64,000 nt of DNA from a bacterium (GCA_029565685.1 JAKQNR010000035.1:186001-250000), one strand, 5' to 3'; positions 16,977-29,083 are shown, numbered from the stretch's first letter. Numbers and translations: made by a program. The notes: generated by a model from the sequence alone, not told the origin.

Positions 16977-17819
16977 TCACAGGATCACCTCTTTGTGCCG
17001 CGCTGCATGGCATTGAATGTTGACCGCTGCCGGCAAAGAAGCGATGTGGCAGGGAAAGACCTCCACATGCACATCCAACGCCGTGATGCGTCCGCCCAGC
17101 CCCTGGGGGCCCACACCGAGTTGATTCACCCGCTCCAACAGCTCCTCCTCCATGGCGGCATAGTACGGATCAGGGTTGCGATGTCCCACGGGCCGCAGAA
17201 TGGACTTTTTCGCCAGATACGCCACTTTTTCAAACGTACCGCCGATGCCCACGCCCACCACAATCGGTGGGCAGGGGTTGCCGCCTGAACGCCGTACTTT
17301 GTCGACTACGAAGTTTTTCACCCCCTCGGCGCCGTCCGCCGGCGTGAGCATGGCCACTTCGCTCATATTCTCGCTGCCGCCGCCCTTGGGCGCCATGGTG
17401 ATCTTGATCTGCTCGCCGGCCACCACGTCGATCCAGATGACCGGCGGCGTGTTGTTGCCGGTGTTCTGACGCTTCAATGGATCCGAGACAATGGATTTGC
17501 GCAAAAAGCCCTCGCCATATCCCTTGATCACACCGGCGGTGATGGCGTCGGTCAAACCGCCATCCACCACGTGCACCTCCTGGCCCAGCTCGACAAAGAA
17601 CACCGCAAAACCGGTGTCCTGACAAATCGGAAACTCGCCCTCCTTGGCAATGGCGGCGTTTTCCAACAACTGCTCGAGAATAGCCCTGCCGGTCGGCGAC
17701 TCTTCCTTCTCCAGCCCCCGCTTCATCGCGTCGATGACATCCTGACCCAGATGATAGTTGGCTTGAATGCAAAGATCGGCGACCTTTTCGGTAATCAACC
17801 TGGCCGATATTTCACGCAT
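16977..17819 (-). CDS. Class I fumarate hydratase, alpha subunit
   Basis: A 280-residue subunit that binds the [4Fe-4S] cluster. The three expected ligand cysteines are Cys66 (PICQDTG), Cys183 (GNPCPPIVVGVGIGG) and Cys270 (NIQCHAARHKE). GNNTPPVIW and MAPKGGGSENMS are also typical family stretches. The ATG follows AAAGGAG at a good distance. It lies between pckG (upstream, about 100 bases) and the beta subunit, so fumarase and PEP carboxykinase are probably one C4-metabolism transcription unit. Confidence 0.92.
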   Translation of the reverse strand: MREISARLITEKVADLCIQANYHLGQDVIDAMKRGLEKEESPTGRAILEQLLENAAIAKEGEFPICQDTGFAVFFVELGQEVHVVDGGLTDAITAGVIKGYGEGFLRKSIVSDPLKRQNTGNNTPPVIWIDVVAGEQIKITMAPKGGGSENMSEVAMLTPADGAEGVKNFVVDKVRRSGGNPCPPIVVGVGIGGTFEKVAYLAKKSILRPVGHRNPDPYYAAMEEELLERVNQLGVGPQGLGGRITALDVHVEVFPCHIASLPAAVNIQCHAARHKEVIL

Positions 17820-17919
17820 AGCACGGCTCCTTTTTTTGATAATAGACGATCGTATCGTTCATAGACCACAGCCGGGGAATCCGCTGGGAACAAAGGAAAA
17901 TGCCCGATTCCGTTCGCCG

Positions 17920-19707
17920 TCAGCCGGATGTCTGTAAACGGACCTCCAACTCGGTCAGCTGCCGTTCGAGTTCGTTCGGCAGGCGCTGGCCGAAAATCTG
18001 ATAAAACCTGCGAATATCCACAACCTCCTTGAGCCATTGTTCCGGCCGGACCGCCAACAGCTCCTCGACATCGTCGCGGCTGATGTTCAGACCATCCAGC
18101 GAAAGCTTGTCCGCGCGCGGCAGCAACCCGATGGGCGTGCGGACAAAATTGTCTTCGCCGTCGCACCGTTCGAACACCCATTTCAGCACCCTACTGTTTT
18201 CGCCGTATCCAGGCCACAGCCATCGGCCGTTGCGCTGCCTGAACCAGTTGACGTAAAAAACTTTCGGCAATTTGTCTGCCGTACTCTGCTTGCCGATTTT
18301 GAGCCAATGGCCGAAATAATCAGCCATATGATACCCACAGAACGGCAGCATGGCGAAGGGATCACGGCGCACCATGCCGACCGTGCCGTCGGCCGCTGCG
18401 GTGCGTTCGGAGGAGATGATGGATCCGGTGAATACGCCGTGCGACCAATCGAACGCCTGATGCACCAGCGGGATCACGGTGGGCCGGCGGCCGCCGAAGA
18501 GAATGGCTGAGATCGGCACGCCCTGGGGCGAATCCCAGTCAGGATCCAGACAAGGGCACTGGGTCAAGGGCGCGGTAAAGCGGCCATTAGGATGGGCTGC
18601 CGGCGCCTTGTCCTCAGGGGTCCACGGTTGATTTAACCAAGAGGTCAGGCGATTAGGCTTTTCCTCGCTCAACCCCTCCCACCAGACATCCCCGTCCGGC
18701 GTCAGCGCCACATTGGTGAAGATGGTGTTCTTGACGATCGTGGCCACGGCGTTGGGATTGGAGCGCTGCGAAGTCCCAGGGGCCACGCCGAAAAAGCCAA
18801 ACTCTGGGTTCATGGCATACAGCCGCCCATCCGCGCCGAAATGCATCCAGGCGATGTCATCACCAAGGGTCTCGATCTTCCATCCAGGCAGCGTTGGAAT
18901 CAGCATGGCCAGGTTGGTTTTGCCGCAGGCGCTGGGAAAAGCGGCGGCGAAATATTTTTTTTCTCCCCGTGGATTGGTCACTCCCATGATCAGCATGTGC
19001 TCGGCCATCCAGCCCTCGTCGCGCGCCATGACCGAAGCGATGCGCAGGGCAAAACACTTTTTGCCCAACAGCGCATTGCCGCCATAGCCGCTGCCATAGG
19101 ACCAGATCATGCGCTCGTCGGGAAATTGAACGATGTATTTCTCTTGAGCATTGCACGGCCAGGGTGTATCCTCGGCCGGATTGGACAACGGCATGCCCAC
19201 CGAATGGACGCAGGGGATGAAAGGTCGATCGCCCAGAGCCTGCAACACCTCCTCGCCCACACGGGTCATGATGGCCATGTTCACGGCCACATACGGCGAA
19301 TCGGTGATCTCGATGCCGGTACAAGCCATAGGGGAACGCACCGGTCCCATGCTGAAAGGGATGATGTACATCGTGCGACCCTTCATGCAGCCTTGATACA
19401 ACTTGCGCAAGCGCTGCTGCATCTCGTCTGGCGCATGCCAGTTGTTGGTCGGCCCACACTGCTCCTGGTCTGCGGAACAGATAAACGTCCTGCTCTCCAC
19501 CCGCGCTACATCACTCGGGTCGGAACGCGCGAGAAAGCTGGACGGCCGTTTGCTTTCATTTAAACGGATAAAGCTGCCATGTTGCACCATGGCATTGCAC
19601 AGGCTCTGCCATTCATTTGCTGCCCCCTTGCACCAGTAAAGGCGATCCGGCTGACACCAAGCGGCCCACTCCTGTACCCATTCGTTCACTTTGCGGTTGT
19701 TCGTCAT
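17920..19707 (-). CDS. pckG: Phosphoenolpyruvate carboxykinase, GTP-dependent
   Basis: A 595-residue enzyme interconverting oxaloacetate + GTP and PEP + CO2 + GDP. The kinase-1a signature FPSACGKTN (P-loop with the reactive Cys) and the metal-binding region GDDIAWM mark the GTP family and separate it from the ATP family. Length is normal. The family motif RTMYIIPFSMGP is present. It heads the unit with the fumarase genes, and a clear promoter lies just upstream. It links the C4 pool to gluconeogenesis, or can fix CO2 in fermentative succinate formation. Confidence 0.97.
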   Translation of the reverse strand: MTNNRKVNEWVQEWAAWCQPDRLYWCKGAANEWQSLCNAMVQHGSFIRLNESKRPSSFLARSDPSDVARVESRTFICSADQEQCGPTNNWHAPDEMQQRLRKLYQGCMKGRTMYIIPFSMGPVRSPMACTGIEITDSPYVAVNMAIMTRVGEEVLQALGDRPFIPCVHSVGMPLSNPAEDTPWPCNAQEKYIVQFPDERMIWSYGSGYGGNALLGKKCFALRIASVMARDEGWMAEHMLIMGVTNPRGEKKYFAAAFPSACGKTNLAMLIPTLPGWKIETLGDDIAWMHFGADGRLYAMNPEFGFFGVAPGTSQRSNPNAVATIVKNTIFTNVALTPDGDVWWEGLSEEKPNRLTSWLNQPWTPEDKAPAAHPNGRFTAPLTQCPCLDPDWDSPQGVPISAILFGGRRPTVIPLVHQAFDWSHGVFTGSIISSERTAAADGTVGMVRRDPFAMLPFCGYHMADYFGHWLKIGKQSTADKLPKVFYVNWFRQRNGRWLWPGYGENSRVLKWVFERCDGEDNFVRTPIGLLPRADKLSLDGLNISRDDVEELLAVRPEQWLKEVVDIRRFYQIFGQRLPNELERQLTELEVRLQTSG

Positions 19708-19729
19708 CTATGCACTCCCTTATGGGTAA

Positions 19730-19758
19730 AACATAACAAAGATTTTTCAGATTGTCAA
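19730..19758 (-). promoter_or_regulatory. pckG promoter
   Basis: On the minus strand a consensus TTGACA (19753-19758), 17-base spacer and TATGTT (19730-19735), followed by a GGGAG ribosome site 9 bases before the pckG ATG. The leader is only about 20 bases. Confidence 0.75.
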
Positions 19759-19835
19759 GCAATCAGATGGAGGCGCTTTGCACCCTTGGCCGGCCTGAAA
19801 TTCGTGCGTAGACCGAAAATCAAAAAAAATACAAA

Positions 19836-19882
19836 ATACCATATTTAGTACTTGAAAAATAGTTTTAATCTATATATATTAC
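19836..19882. promoter_or_regulatory. Two NrdR-like boxes before nrdD
   Basis: ATACCATATTTAGTAC (19836-19851) and AATCTATATATATTAC (19867-19882) each match about 11 of 16 positions of the NrdR box palindrome (ACACWATATATWGTGT). Their starts are 31 bases apart with a 15-base linker, the spacing known for paired NrdR boxes that place two repressors on one DNA face. They lie about 100-150 bases upstream of the nrdD start. The match is imperfect, and the AT-rich setting raises the chance of coincidence. Confidence 0.45.
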
Positions 19883-19983
19883 TTTTGATGCCCGGGTGTA
19901 GCGCATCTGGGCGAGGAGAAGGATTCTGTTTTTCCCACCATCCATAAAGACCCACAAAAAAAATGTAACGGAGGACGCCGTAT

Positions 19984-22710
19984 ATGGTCGATGCGGGGAC
20001 GGGTCTATTTCAGGGCTTTTTAAAGCGAAACGGCTGCGTGGTTCCGTTTCAGATGGAAAAGATTGCTGCAGCCATCGATAAAGCCTTTGCGGCGGTAAGC
20101 CGTGAGACCGGGCAGAAACCGGCCCAGGGGGTTGGTTTCAAAATGGCGCAGCAGGTTGTAGAACGGCTCAACGATCCACTGCACGAGTATTTCGTTCAAG
20201 CCGATGAGCAGGGACGCCGGATTCCGCGTCTGGAGGAGGTGCAGGATCTGGTGGAGATGGTGCTGGCGGAAAACAACTATCCTCTAGTGGTGTCGGCCTA
20301 TATGCGCTATCGCAAACAGCGGGAGCAGGCGCGGAAGCAGATCCGCGTGCGCGACGGCCGTAAGGAGACCTCGCGGGATGTCACAGACGCCAGCCTGCTG
20401 TTGGTTCAATCGGTGACTACGGACATGACCAGCGTGTGGGACCGCAGCCGCATCGTCGAACAGCTGCTGGTCAAAGCGCAGCTGCCGCTCGAGGTCGCCA
20501 ATCAGATCGCCAAGGTTGTGGAAAACCAGGTCATCAACAGCCAGATGCAAACGGTCAACACAGCGCTGATCCGTGAGCTGGTCAACAACGAGCTGGCGTC
20601 GCGCGGCTATCACTCCCAACTGCGCGATCTCAATCTGTACGCCATCCCCAAGTCCTACATCGAAGCGCTGATGTACACCAAATCGACCGAGAACAGCAAC
20701 ATCGTCAACAACAATCCCGAGGCGGTCAATCTGGGCATCGCCGAGCTGGTGTTAAAACAATGGGCGTTGGACACCATGTTCTCTCCTGAGATCAAACGGG
20801 CCCATGATATCGGCATGATCCATCTGCACGATCTGGGCTATCCCCATCGGGTATACTGCAGCTCCCATTCAGTGGAGTATGTCAAAAAGTACGGATTGCA
20901 AAAGCTGCTAAACCTCAACACCGAATCCAAGCCGGCGCGCAGCGCCTCGGTGCTGACGGGCCATCTGAACACCTTTCTGGCCACGATGCAGGCCAACTAT
21001 GCCGGCGCTCTGGGCATCGCCTATATCAACGTCTTTTATGCGCCGCTGCTGACCGGTAAAAACGATCGGGAGCTCAAGCAGATCGCCCAGGAGCTGATTT
21101 TCAACGGTTCGCAGAACGCGTTTTCCCGCGGCGGGCAGACTCTGTTTCTGGACTTTAACATCCACACCGGCGTGCCGGGTTACTTGAAATCCGTGCCAGC
21201 CATTGGGCCCGGCGGCAAATACCTGCTGGCAACCGCCTCCGGAGAGCTCAAGGAGTTGGAGGAGATCAGCCGCGACGAAACCGACGGCGAGGGCTATCCG
21301 CTGATGAACCTCTATGTGACCGATGAAAACGGCAAGCGCCGTCTGGTGCTGCGCGAGCTCAAGGATGCGACCCATGGAACCGTATACGATGAAACGGTCC
21401 AGCAAGAGCTGGCGGAGCGCGGAGAAAAAATTGTCACCTACGGGGATTATCAAAAAGAGGCCCAGGCGTTCGCCGTGGCTCTGCTGTCGGTGTGGGAAGA
21501 CGGCGATCGCCATGGACGGGTGTTCGAATTTCCCAAATGCGACTTTCACATCAATGAAGAGTCTCTGAGCGATCCGGATCAGTTTCGCATCGTCGAACGG
21601 GCCTGCCAGCTGGCGGCTCACAACGGCTCCACTTATTTTATTTTCGACCGCGATGAAGTGACGCTGTCCGCCTGCTGCCGGCTGCGCACCACCATCACCG
21701 ACAACCGCATGCTCCGCCATCCCGAATCCATGCGCTTTTGCGGCTTCCAGAATGTCACCATCAACATTCCGCAGGCGGCCTTTCGTGCCAGCCGCAAGGG
21801 TCGAGCGGACCTGGAGGGCCTGCTGGCGGAGATCGACGCCACCATGGAACTGTGCGCCCAGGCGCATCTGGAAAAACGCAGCCGCATCGAGGAGATGATG
21901 TCAGAACCGGGCCGTCCGCTCTACCAGATCGGCCGGCCGGCCTGCGATGAAAAGCCCTACGTGGATCCGGACAAGAGCACCTATATCATCGGCCTGATCG
22001 GCATCAACGACGCGGTGCAGTTCCTCACCGGCCACGCCCTGCATGAAAGCCGGGCGGCCCAGGAGATGGGACTGACCATCGTGGCGCATATGTATCTCAA
22101 GGCCAAAAAGCTCAGCCGTAAATACAAGATGAAGTTCAGCCTGGAAGAGTCGCCGGCGGAAAGCGCGGCGCGGCGGTTGGCCAAGACTGACATGATCCAT
22201 TACCGGGATGAGGCGGTCACCGTCGTCAAGGGCAGCCTCGAGGACGATTCGATCTATTATACCAATTCGATCCACCTGGCGGCCGACGCACCGGTCTCCT
22301 TGGTAGAGCGCATCCGCGAGCAAGCTCAGTATCACTGCATGATCGAATCCGGCGCCATCGTGCACGCCTTTGTCGGCGAGGAAAAACCTTCGCCGGATTC
22401 CATCCTCTATCTGGTGATGGAGACGTTCAAACGCACACAGTGCGCCCAACTGACCATCTCGCCCGAGTTCACCTATTGCTACGATTGTTTTCACCAAGAA
22501 CGCGGCTTGCATGAACGCTGCACGGCCTGCGGCTCGACGCGGGTCTTTGGCGAAAGCCGGGTGGTGGGCTATTTCAGTAAAATTGAAAACTGGAACCGCT
22601 CCAAGCGGTTCGGCGAGTTGGCTGCCCGTCGGGCCGGGCGTTACCGGATCGAAACCGCGGTTCAAACGGTGGTGGAAACCGCGGAGGCTGATGCCGTCTC
22701 CCTATGGTAA
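19984..22710 (+). CDS. nrdD: Anaerobic ribonucleoside-triphosphate reductase (class III)
   Basis: A 908-residue glycyl-radical enzyme that makes deoxynucleotides without oxygen. An ATP-cone lies at about residues 10-110 (KRNGCVVPFQMEKIAAAIDKAF), a second cone-like segment follows, then the 10-stranded barrel with the CCRLRTTITDN cysteine loop. A zinc site (CYDC...CTAC) and the glycyl-radical loop (RVVGYFSKIENWNRSKRFGEL) lie at the C-terminus. GGAGG precedes the ATG by 9 bases. The next two genes encode a redoxin and the radical-SAM activase, completing the system. Possible NrdR boxes lie upstream. Confidence 0.95.
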   Translation: MVDAGTGLFQGFLKRNGCVVPFQMEKIAAAIDKAFAAVSRETGQKPAQGVGFKMAQQVVERLNDPLHEYFVQADEQGRRIPRLEEVQDLVEMVLAENNYPLVVSAYMRYRKQREQARKQIRVRDGRKETSRDVTDASLLLVQSVTTDMTSVWDRSRIVEQLLVKAQLPLEVANQIAKVVENQVINSQMQTVNTALIRELVNNELASRGYHSQLRDLNLYAIPKSYIEALMYTKSTENSNIVNNNPEAVNLGIAELVLKQWALDTMFSPEIKRAHDIGMIHLHDLGYPHRVYCSSHSVEYVKKYGLQKLLNLNTESKPARSASVLTGHLNTFLATMQANYAGALGIAYINVFYAPLLTGKNDRELKQIAQELIFNGSQNAFSRGGQTLFLDFNIHTGVPGYLKSVPAIGPGGKYLLATASGELKELEEISRDETDGEGYPLMNLYVTDENGKRRLVLRELKDATHGTVYDETVQQELAERGEKIVTYGDYQKEAQAFAVALLSVWEDGDRHGRVFEFPKCDFHINEESLSDPDQFRIVERACQLAAHNGSTYFIFDRDEVTLSACCRLRTTITDNRMLRHPESMRFCGFQNVTINIPQAAFRASRKGRADLEGLLAEIDATMELCAQAHLEKRSRIEEMMSEPGRPLYQIGRPACDEKPYVDPDKSTYIIGLIGINDAVQFLTGHALHESRAAQEMGLTIVAHMYLKAKKLSRKYKMKFSLEESPAESAARRLAKTDMIHYRDEAVTVVKGSLEDDSIYYTNSIHLAADAPVSLVERIREQAQYHCMIESGAIVHAFVGEEKPSPDSILYLVMETFKRTQCAQLTISPEFTYCYDCFHQERGLHERCTACGSTRVFGESRVVGYFSKIENWNRSKRFGELAARRAGRYRIETAVQTVVETAEADAVSLW

Positions 22711-22732
22711 GCCAGAGATGAGGAAAAGGTGC

Positions 22733-23140
22733 ATGGAAAAGTACTTTCAGATACATGTGTTCGGCAAGGCCGGCTGTGATAAATGCGCTGTGCTTAACAA
22801 ACGGCTGGACCAGATGTTGACAGAAGAGGAGTGGGAGGCGTTCGAAAAAGTGTATCATGATGTAGAGACCGTCGAGGGGCTGGTCGCCTTCAGCCGGACG
22901 GAATGCATGAATCCATCCAGCATTCCAGGTTTTATCATCAGCCGCAGGAATCCCATCAGCGGCGAATTTCATCCGCTGCCGAGATTGTTGCCCGTCGCAG
23001 CCTCTGCAGCAGAGGAGAAATCCTTGCTCTACTCCTGGCACGGCGTGCAGACCGATTACAGCGAAGCCGGCAAAGGGATCATCCCCCCTACGCTCATCCG
23101 CAGAATGCTGGAAAAAGCGCTGCAATCCAAGCCTGAATAG
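22733..23140 (+). CDS. Thioredoxin-like protein of the nrdD operon
   Basis: A 135-residue protein beginning with a beta strand and a CxxC site (GKAGCDKCAVL, Cys15 and Cys18), as in thioredoxin/glutaredoxin folds. Later text (NPSSIPGFIISRRNP) resembles the cis-Pro loop of that fold. The start at 22733 is preferred because AAAAGG lies upstream; an ATG 15 bases earlier lacks a good site. It begins 22 bases after nrdD and precedes nrdG by about 70 bases. The likely role is to supply electrons to NrdD from NADPH-linked thiols in place of formate; this is inferred from position and motif. Confidence 0.78.
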   Translation: MEKYFQIHVFGKAGCDKCAVLNKRLDQMLTEEEWEAFEKVYHDVETVEGLVAFSRTECMNPSSIPGFIISRRNPISGEFHPLPRLLPVAASAAEEKSLLYSWHGVQTDYSEAGKGIIPPTLIRRMLEKALQSKPE

Positions 23141-23211
23141 CGTTGCGCAGCGCCGACGTCCGCCGTCTTCCGCTTCAGGCCGTTGTTCGTTCGGATGAGG
23201 AACTAAACCGT

Positions 23212-23910
23212 ATGTCGTCCCAGACCTCCCCTGTTTTCGCCTGGCAGAGACAGCCCACGCTCAGCGACCACGCCGGCCACTTGTCCGCTCTGTTCTTCAC
23301 CTCCGGCTGCAATTTTACCTGTCGCTTTTGCCACAACGCCGCCCTGATGAACAGGGTGCAAACCGGGATCGACTGGCAACACCTGGACCAGATCCTGTCC
23401 TCTCTACGCGAGCAATGGGTGGACAGCGTCACCCTCACCGGCGGCGAACCATTGCTGCATGCCTCCTTGCCCCTGTTGGTGGACCGGATCAAACAGCATG
23501 GCTATCTGATCAAACTGGACAGCAACGGTTCCTTTCCCGAGCGGCTGCAGTCGTTGCTGCCGCAGCTGGACTATGTCGCTCTGGATATCAAAACCTCTCA
23601 GGCGCGTTATCCGCAGCTGACCGGATGGCAAAAGCCGGAACAGGTGCTCCGCTCCGCCCGACTGCTGGATTCGTCCGGCATCGATTATGAACTGCGCACC
23701 ACCATCATCGAAGCGCATCACGACGATGAAGTCATGAACGCGCTGCTGCAGGAAATTCACGGCTGCCGGCGTTATGTGTTGCAGCCGTTCATACCCCGCC
23801 CCGATCTTCCGGATCCTCTGTTTCGCACTCTGCCGCGTACCAGGCCACAGCGACTGCAGCAGTTGGCAGCCATGGCCGCTGAACACGCGCAATCGATCAA
23901 AACGCTGTAG
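23212..23910 (+). CDS. nrdG: Anaerobic RNR-activating protein (radical SAM)
   Basis: A 232-residue radical-SAM enzyme that installs the glycyl radical in NrdD. The cluster motif CxxxCxxC is CNFTCRFC (Cys33, Cys37, Cys40), and VTLTGGEPLLH is the SAM-binding GGEP motif. The frame runs upstream to a TTG at 23143, but the ATG at 23212 follows GAGGAA at 9 bases and gives the family N-terminus. Third gene of the nrdD operon. Confidence 0.93.
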   Translation: MSSQTSPVFAWQRQPTLSDHAGHLSALFFTSGCNFTCRFCHNAALMNRVQTGIDWQHLDQILSSLREQWVDSVTLTGGEPLLHASLPLLVDRIKQHGYLIKLDSNGSFPERLQSLLPQLDYVALDIKTSQARYPQLTGWQKPEQVLRSARLLDSSGIDYELRTTIIEAHHDDEVMNALLQEIHGCRRYVLQPFIPRPDLPDPLFRTLPRTRPQRLQQLAAMAAEHAQSIKTL

Positions 23911-24466
23911 AGTATTTTTCGCGCCGTGGGCTGACGCCGGCGCTCTCGGGGTGGAAAACCGCGGTTGACGAACCACGGCAACGTAATAGGGAATCTTTCT
24001 CCGGCATTTTTTCGTCTCATTATGGAACAAATCATATAAATCTAAGCATCTAATAATATGTTATATATAAATTTAATATAAAAGAGACCAAAAACGGCGA
24101 ATTTGTTACATACTGATACATTTTTCACACATGGCCGGAATTTGTGCAATTTTAAATTACAAAACAGAATTATTTCAATTTAAAAATAATAATAACAAAT
24201 ATTTAACAATTTTTTACGACACTGATGATCGTGTGCTCAGGCGTTGACCGTTCTGATCTTTCTTGAGCAGAAATTAATCAAACCGGGATTCTGCACACTG
24301 CGACCTGCCTCATTTCAAGTCACTGCTCTTATAAAGGTGTCTATTTGTTCTCTTTTCAGCCGGAATAAAGCTTCATTTTTTTGTCTATCTTTGCGGCCGC
24401 TGTTTTTAATCCAGTTACAAAATTGAAAATCAAAAAAAATCGACTTTATGCATGAAATCAAATATA
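23911..24466. other. AT-rich intergenic regulatory region upstream of lytic transglycosylase
   Basis: After the nrdG stop there are about 120 GC-rich bases with no clear terminator, then about 400 bases of strongly AT-rich DNA with no gene-like frame. It leads into a sigma-54 promoter, so it is the natural place for enhancer-binding-protein sites and bent DNA. I could not pick out a convincing paired inverted repeat for an activator. Confidence 0.45.
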
Positions 24467-24482
24467 TGGCACGAGGATTGCA
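24467..24482 (+). promoter_or_regulatory. Sigma-54 promoter (-24/-12)
   Basis: TGGCACGAGGATTGCA matches the sigma-54 consensus TGGCACG-N4-TTGCW at every fixed position, with the GG and GC doublets at the required distance. The expected start of transcription is near 24493, giving a leader of about 105 bases before the lytic transglycosylase ATG. It implies activation by an AAA+ enhancer-binding protein, not encoded in this window. Confidence 0.8.
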
Positions 24483-24599
24483 GCGAACAAAGAAGAATAG
24501 CTGGAATAAAACCAGCGGGTTCTATGTTGGTTATATTCGCGGCTGACTGCATACCCAAATAAAAATTAATTGATAAGTATTAGTAAAATAAGGATTAAA

Positions 24600-25412
24600 A
24601 TGAAAAGAATGGACAAATGGCCACACTTGAACAGTCAATCAATCATGAACCGGATGGCCCAGCTTCATTTTCAGGACAAATTAAAAACAAGCCGGATCAA
24701 ACCAATGGTGAGGTGCATGATGCAACCAAAACGTGCCTCGGCGAAATGGATCATCGGCTTGTTCGTCGGATTAACGGTTGTTCTCATTCAAGGCGTTCGG
24801 TTGCTTGCCACCGATCCGCTTGAATCGCCAACCCATTCCGAAAAATTATCGGTTCTATTGCAGGAGCAACAAAGCCTAGCAGTGATCGATAGCGAGCGTC
24901 GTGCAACCCTGAACAAGATCGTCGGCATCATCTCTCGCTACAACCGAAATATGAGCGATGAAACCAAACGAGCCATCGCCAACGAGATCTATCTGATGTC
25001 GCGCAAATACTCCAATCTGGACGTGGATTTCATTTGCGCCACCATCACGCACGAAAGCGCTCAATCCTGGGAACCCAATGTGGTTTCCAAGGCCGGAGCC
25101 CTGGGGTTGATGCAGATCATGCCCACCACCGGAGCTTACCTCGCGGTGCAGGAGGGCATTGAATGGACCTCCCACGAACAAGTGCTCAACGACCCGATTC
25201 TGAACATCCGTCTCGGGTGCCGCTACCTCAGCGACCTGGTGAGCCTGTACAATCATGACGGCGGATTGGCAGCATACAACGGCGGTCCCAAACGCGCAGC
25301 CATCTGGATCGCATCCAACCGCGATCACAGCACGCTCGTTACCGAGACCCGCAACTATGTGCCTGCTATTCTCAAGCTGTATGATCAATTTCGAACCGAA
25401 GGGGTAATGTAA
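24600..25412 (+). CDS. Lytic transglycosylase (SLT/LysM-less, membrane-anchored)
   Basis: A 270-residue protein. A basic N-terminal tail of about 48 residues precedes one hydrophobic segment (about 50-69), probably an inner-membrane anchor or uncleaved signal. Residues about 120-260 form an SLT domain: catalytic Glu152 in ITHESAQSWEPN, then SKAGALGLMQIMPTTG and LAAYNGG. It cleaves peptidoglycan to 1,6-anhydroMurNAc products in the periplasm. The ATG at 24600 follows AAGGA. It is a single-gene unit with a sigma-54 promoter and a strong terminator. Confidence 0.9.
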   Translation: MKRMDKWPHLNSQSIMNRMAQLHFQDKLKTSRIKPMVRCMMQPKRASAKWIIGLFVGLTVVLIQGVRLLATDPLESPTHSEKLSVLLQEQQSLAVIDSERRATLNKIVGIISRYNRNMSDETKRAIANEIYLMSRKYSNLDVDFICATITHESAQSWEPNVVSKAGALGLMQIMPTTGAYLAVQEGIEWTSHEQVLNDPILNIRLGCRYLSDLVSLYNHDGGLAAYNGGPKRAAIWIASNRDHSTLVTETRNYVPAILKLYDQFRTEGVM

Positions 25413-25417
25413 GGAAA

Positions 25418-25458
25418 AACGAGGTCAGTCCTCCAAAGAAGACAGACCTCGTTTTTTT
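25418..25458 (+). terminator. Intrinsic terminator after the lytic transglycosylase
   Basis: A 9-bp stem AACGAGGTC (25418-25426) / GACCTCGTT (25445-25453), with an inner GTC/GAC pair set, followed by a run of seven T. It lies 6 bases after the stop codon. Confidence 0.9.
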
Positions 25459-25547
25459 ATGCCCTCTTTTTTACCCGCTGTTGTTCTCCCGCTTAAAAAT
25501 CAAGTTGATTCTTTAGCAAATAATCGCTAAACTACATCCATTCTTCT

Positions 25548-28567
<3,020 letters not shown>

Positions 28568-28596
28568 TTCCATCGCCGTTCAAGCCAGGCATAAAA

Positions 28597-28619
28597 AAAC
28601 CGGCCTGACCAGCCGGTTT
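28597..28619 (-). terminator. Terminator of rpsT, possibly bidirectional
   Basis: An 8-bp stem AAACCGGC (28597-28604) / GCCGGTTT (28612-28619) with a 7-base loop. On the minus strand it is followed by seven T, which suits rpsT; on the plus strand the T-run is short, so it may only partly stop guaB. Confidence 0.85.
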
Positions 28620-28688
28620 ATAAGCTCTGTTCCTCATCGGCGACGCATTCCGTGCTGCGCAGCGCGACAACGGAAAAGCCCTCCTCGC

Positions 28689-28943
28689 TCAGGAGAGCTT
28701 GTTGACCACCTTAGCCAATTTGGATTTATGATTGGAGGCGCTGTTCTTATGGATGATGCGTTTCCCGGCCAGTTTGTCCAACAGGGAAGCGGTCTCCTGA
28801 TACAGCCTTTGCGCATCCTGCTTGTTGTCGGCAGCGCGCACCTTTTTAAGCGCGGTCTTGAGTTCGGACTTGTACGCTTTGTTGCGCTGCGCCGCTTTGG
28901 CGCTCTGACGAATTCGTTTGATTGCTGATTTGTGGTGTGCCAT
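28689..28943 (-). CDS. rpsT: 30S ribosomal protein S20
   Basis: An 84-residue basic protein starting MAHHKSAIKRIRQSAKAAQRNKAYKSELK-type, the S20 signature, and ending in Lys-rich helices. S20 is a primary 16S rRNA binder needed early in 30S assembly. It is a single-gene unit with its own promoter (28975-29003) and terminator (28597-28619). Confidence 0.97.
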   Translation of the reverse strand: MAHHKSAIKRIRQSAKAAQRNKAYKSELKTALKKVRAADNKQDAQRLYQETASLLDKLAGKRIIHKNSASNHKSKLAKVVNKLS

Positions 28944-28974
28944 TTTCCCTCTTAACGTTTAATCATAGGCTTAT

Positions 28975-29003
28975 AGTATAGCAATAATTCGGATAAAAAT
29001 CAA
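28975..29003 (-). promoter_or_regulatory. rpsT promoter
   Basis: On the minus strand TTGATT (28998-29003), 17 bases, then TATACT (28975-28980). Transcription should start about 25 bases before the rpsT ATG. Confidence 0.78.
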
Positions 29004-29083
29004 TATCTTTTTGCGCTAAAACGACCGGCCAAGGACTGCAGCCCGTTGCCTCAGTCTTCAGGGACTCGGTGAAAGGATCGAAA

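Noticed and set aside
24493..24599. Leader of the lytic transglycosylase considered as a c-di-GMP or other riboswitch
   Set aside because: Only a short GCTGG/CCAGC hairpin is present; none of the conserved GEMM core bases are seen.
28597..28619. Hairpin considered mainly as the guaB terminator
   Set aside because: The long T-run lies on the minus-strand side, so it is better assigned to rpsT, with at most weak action on guaB.
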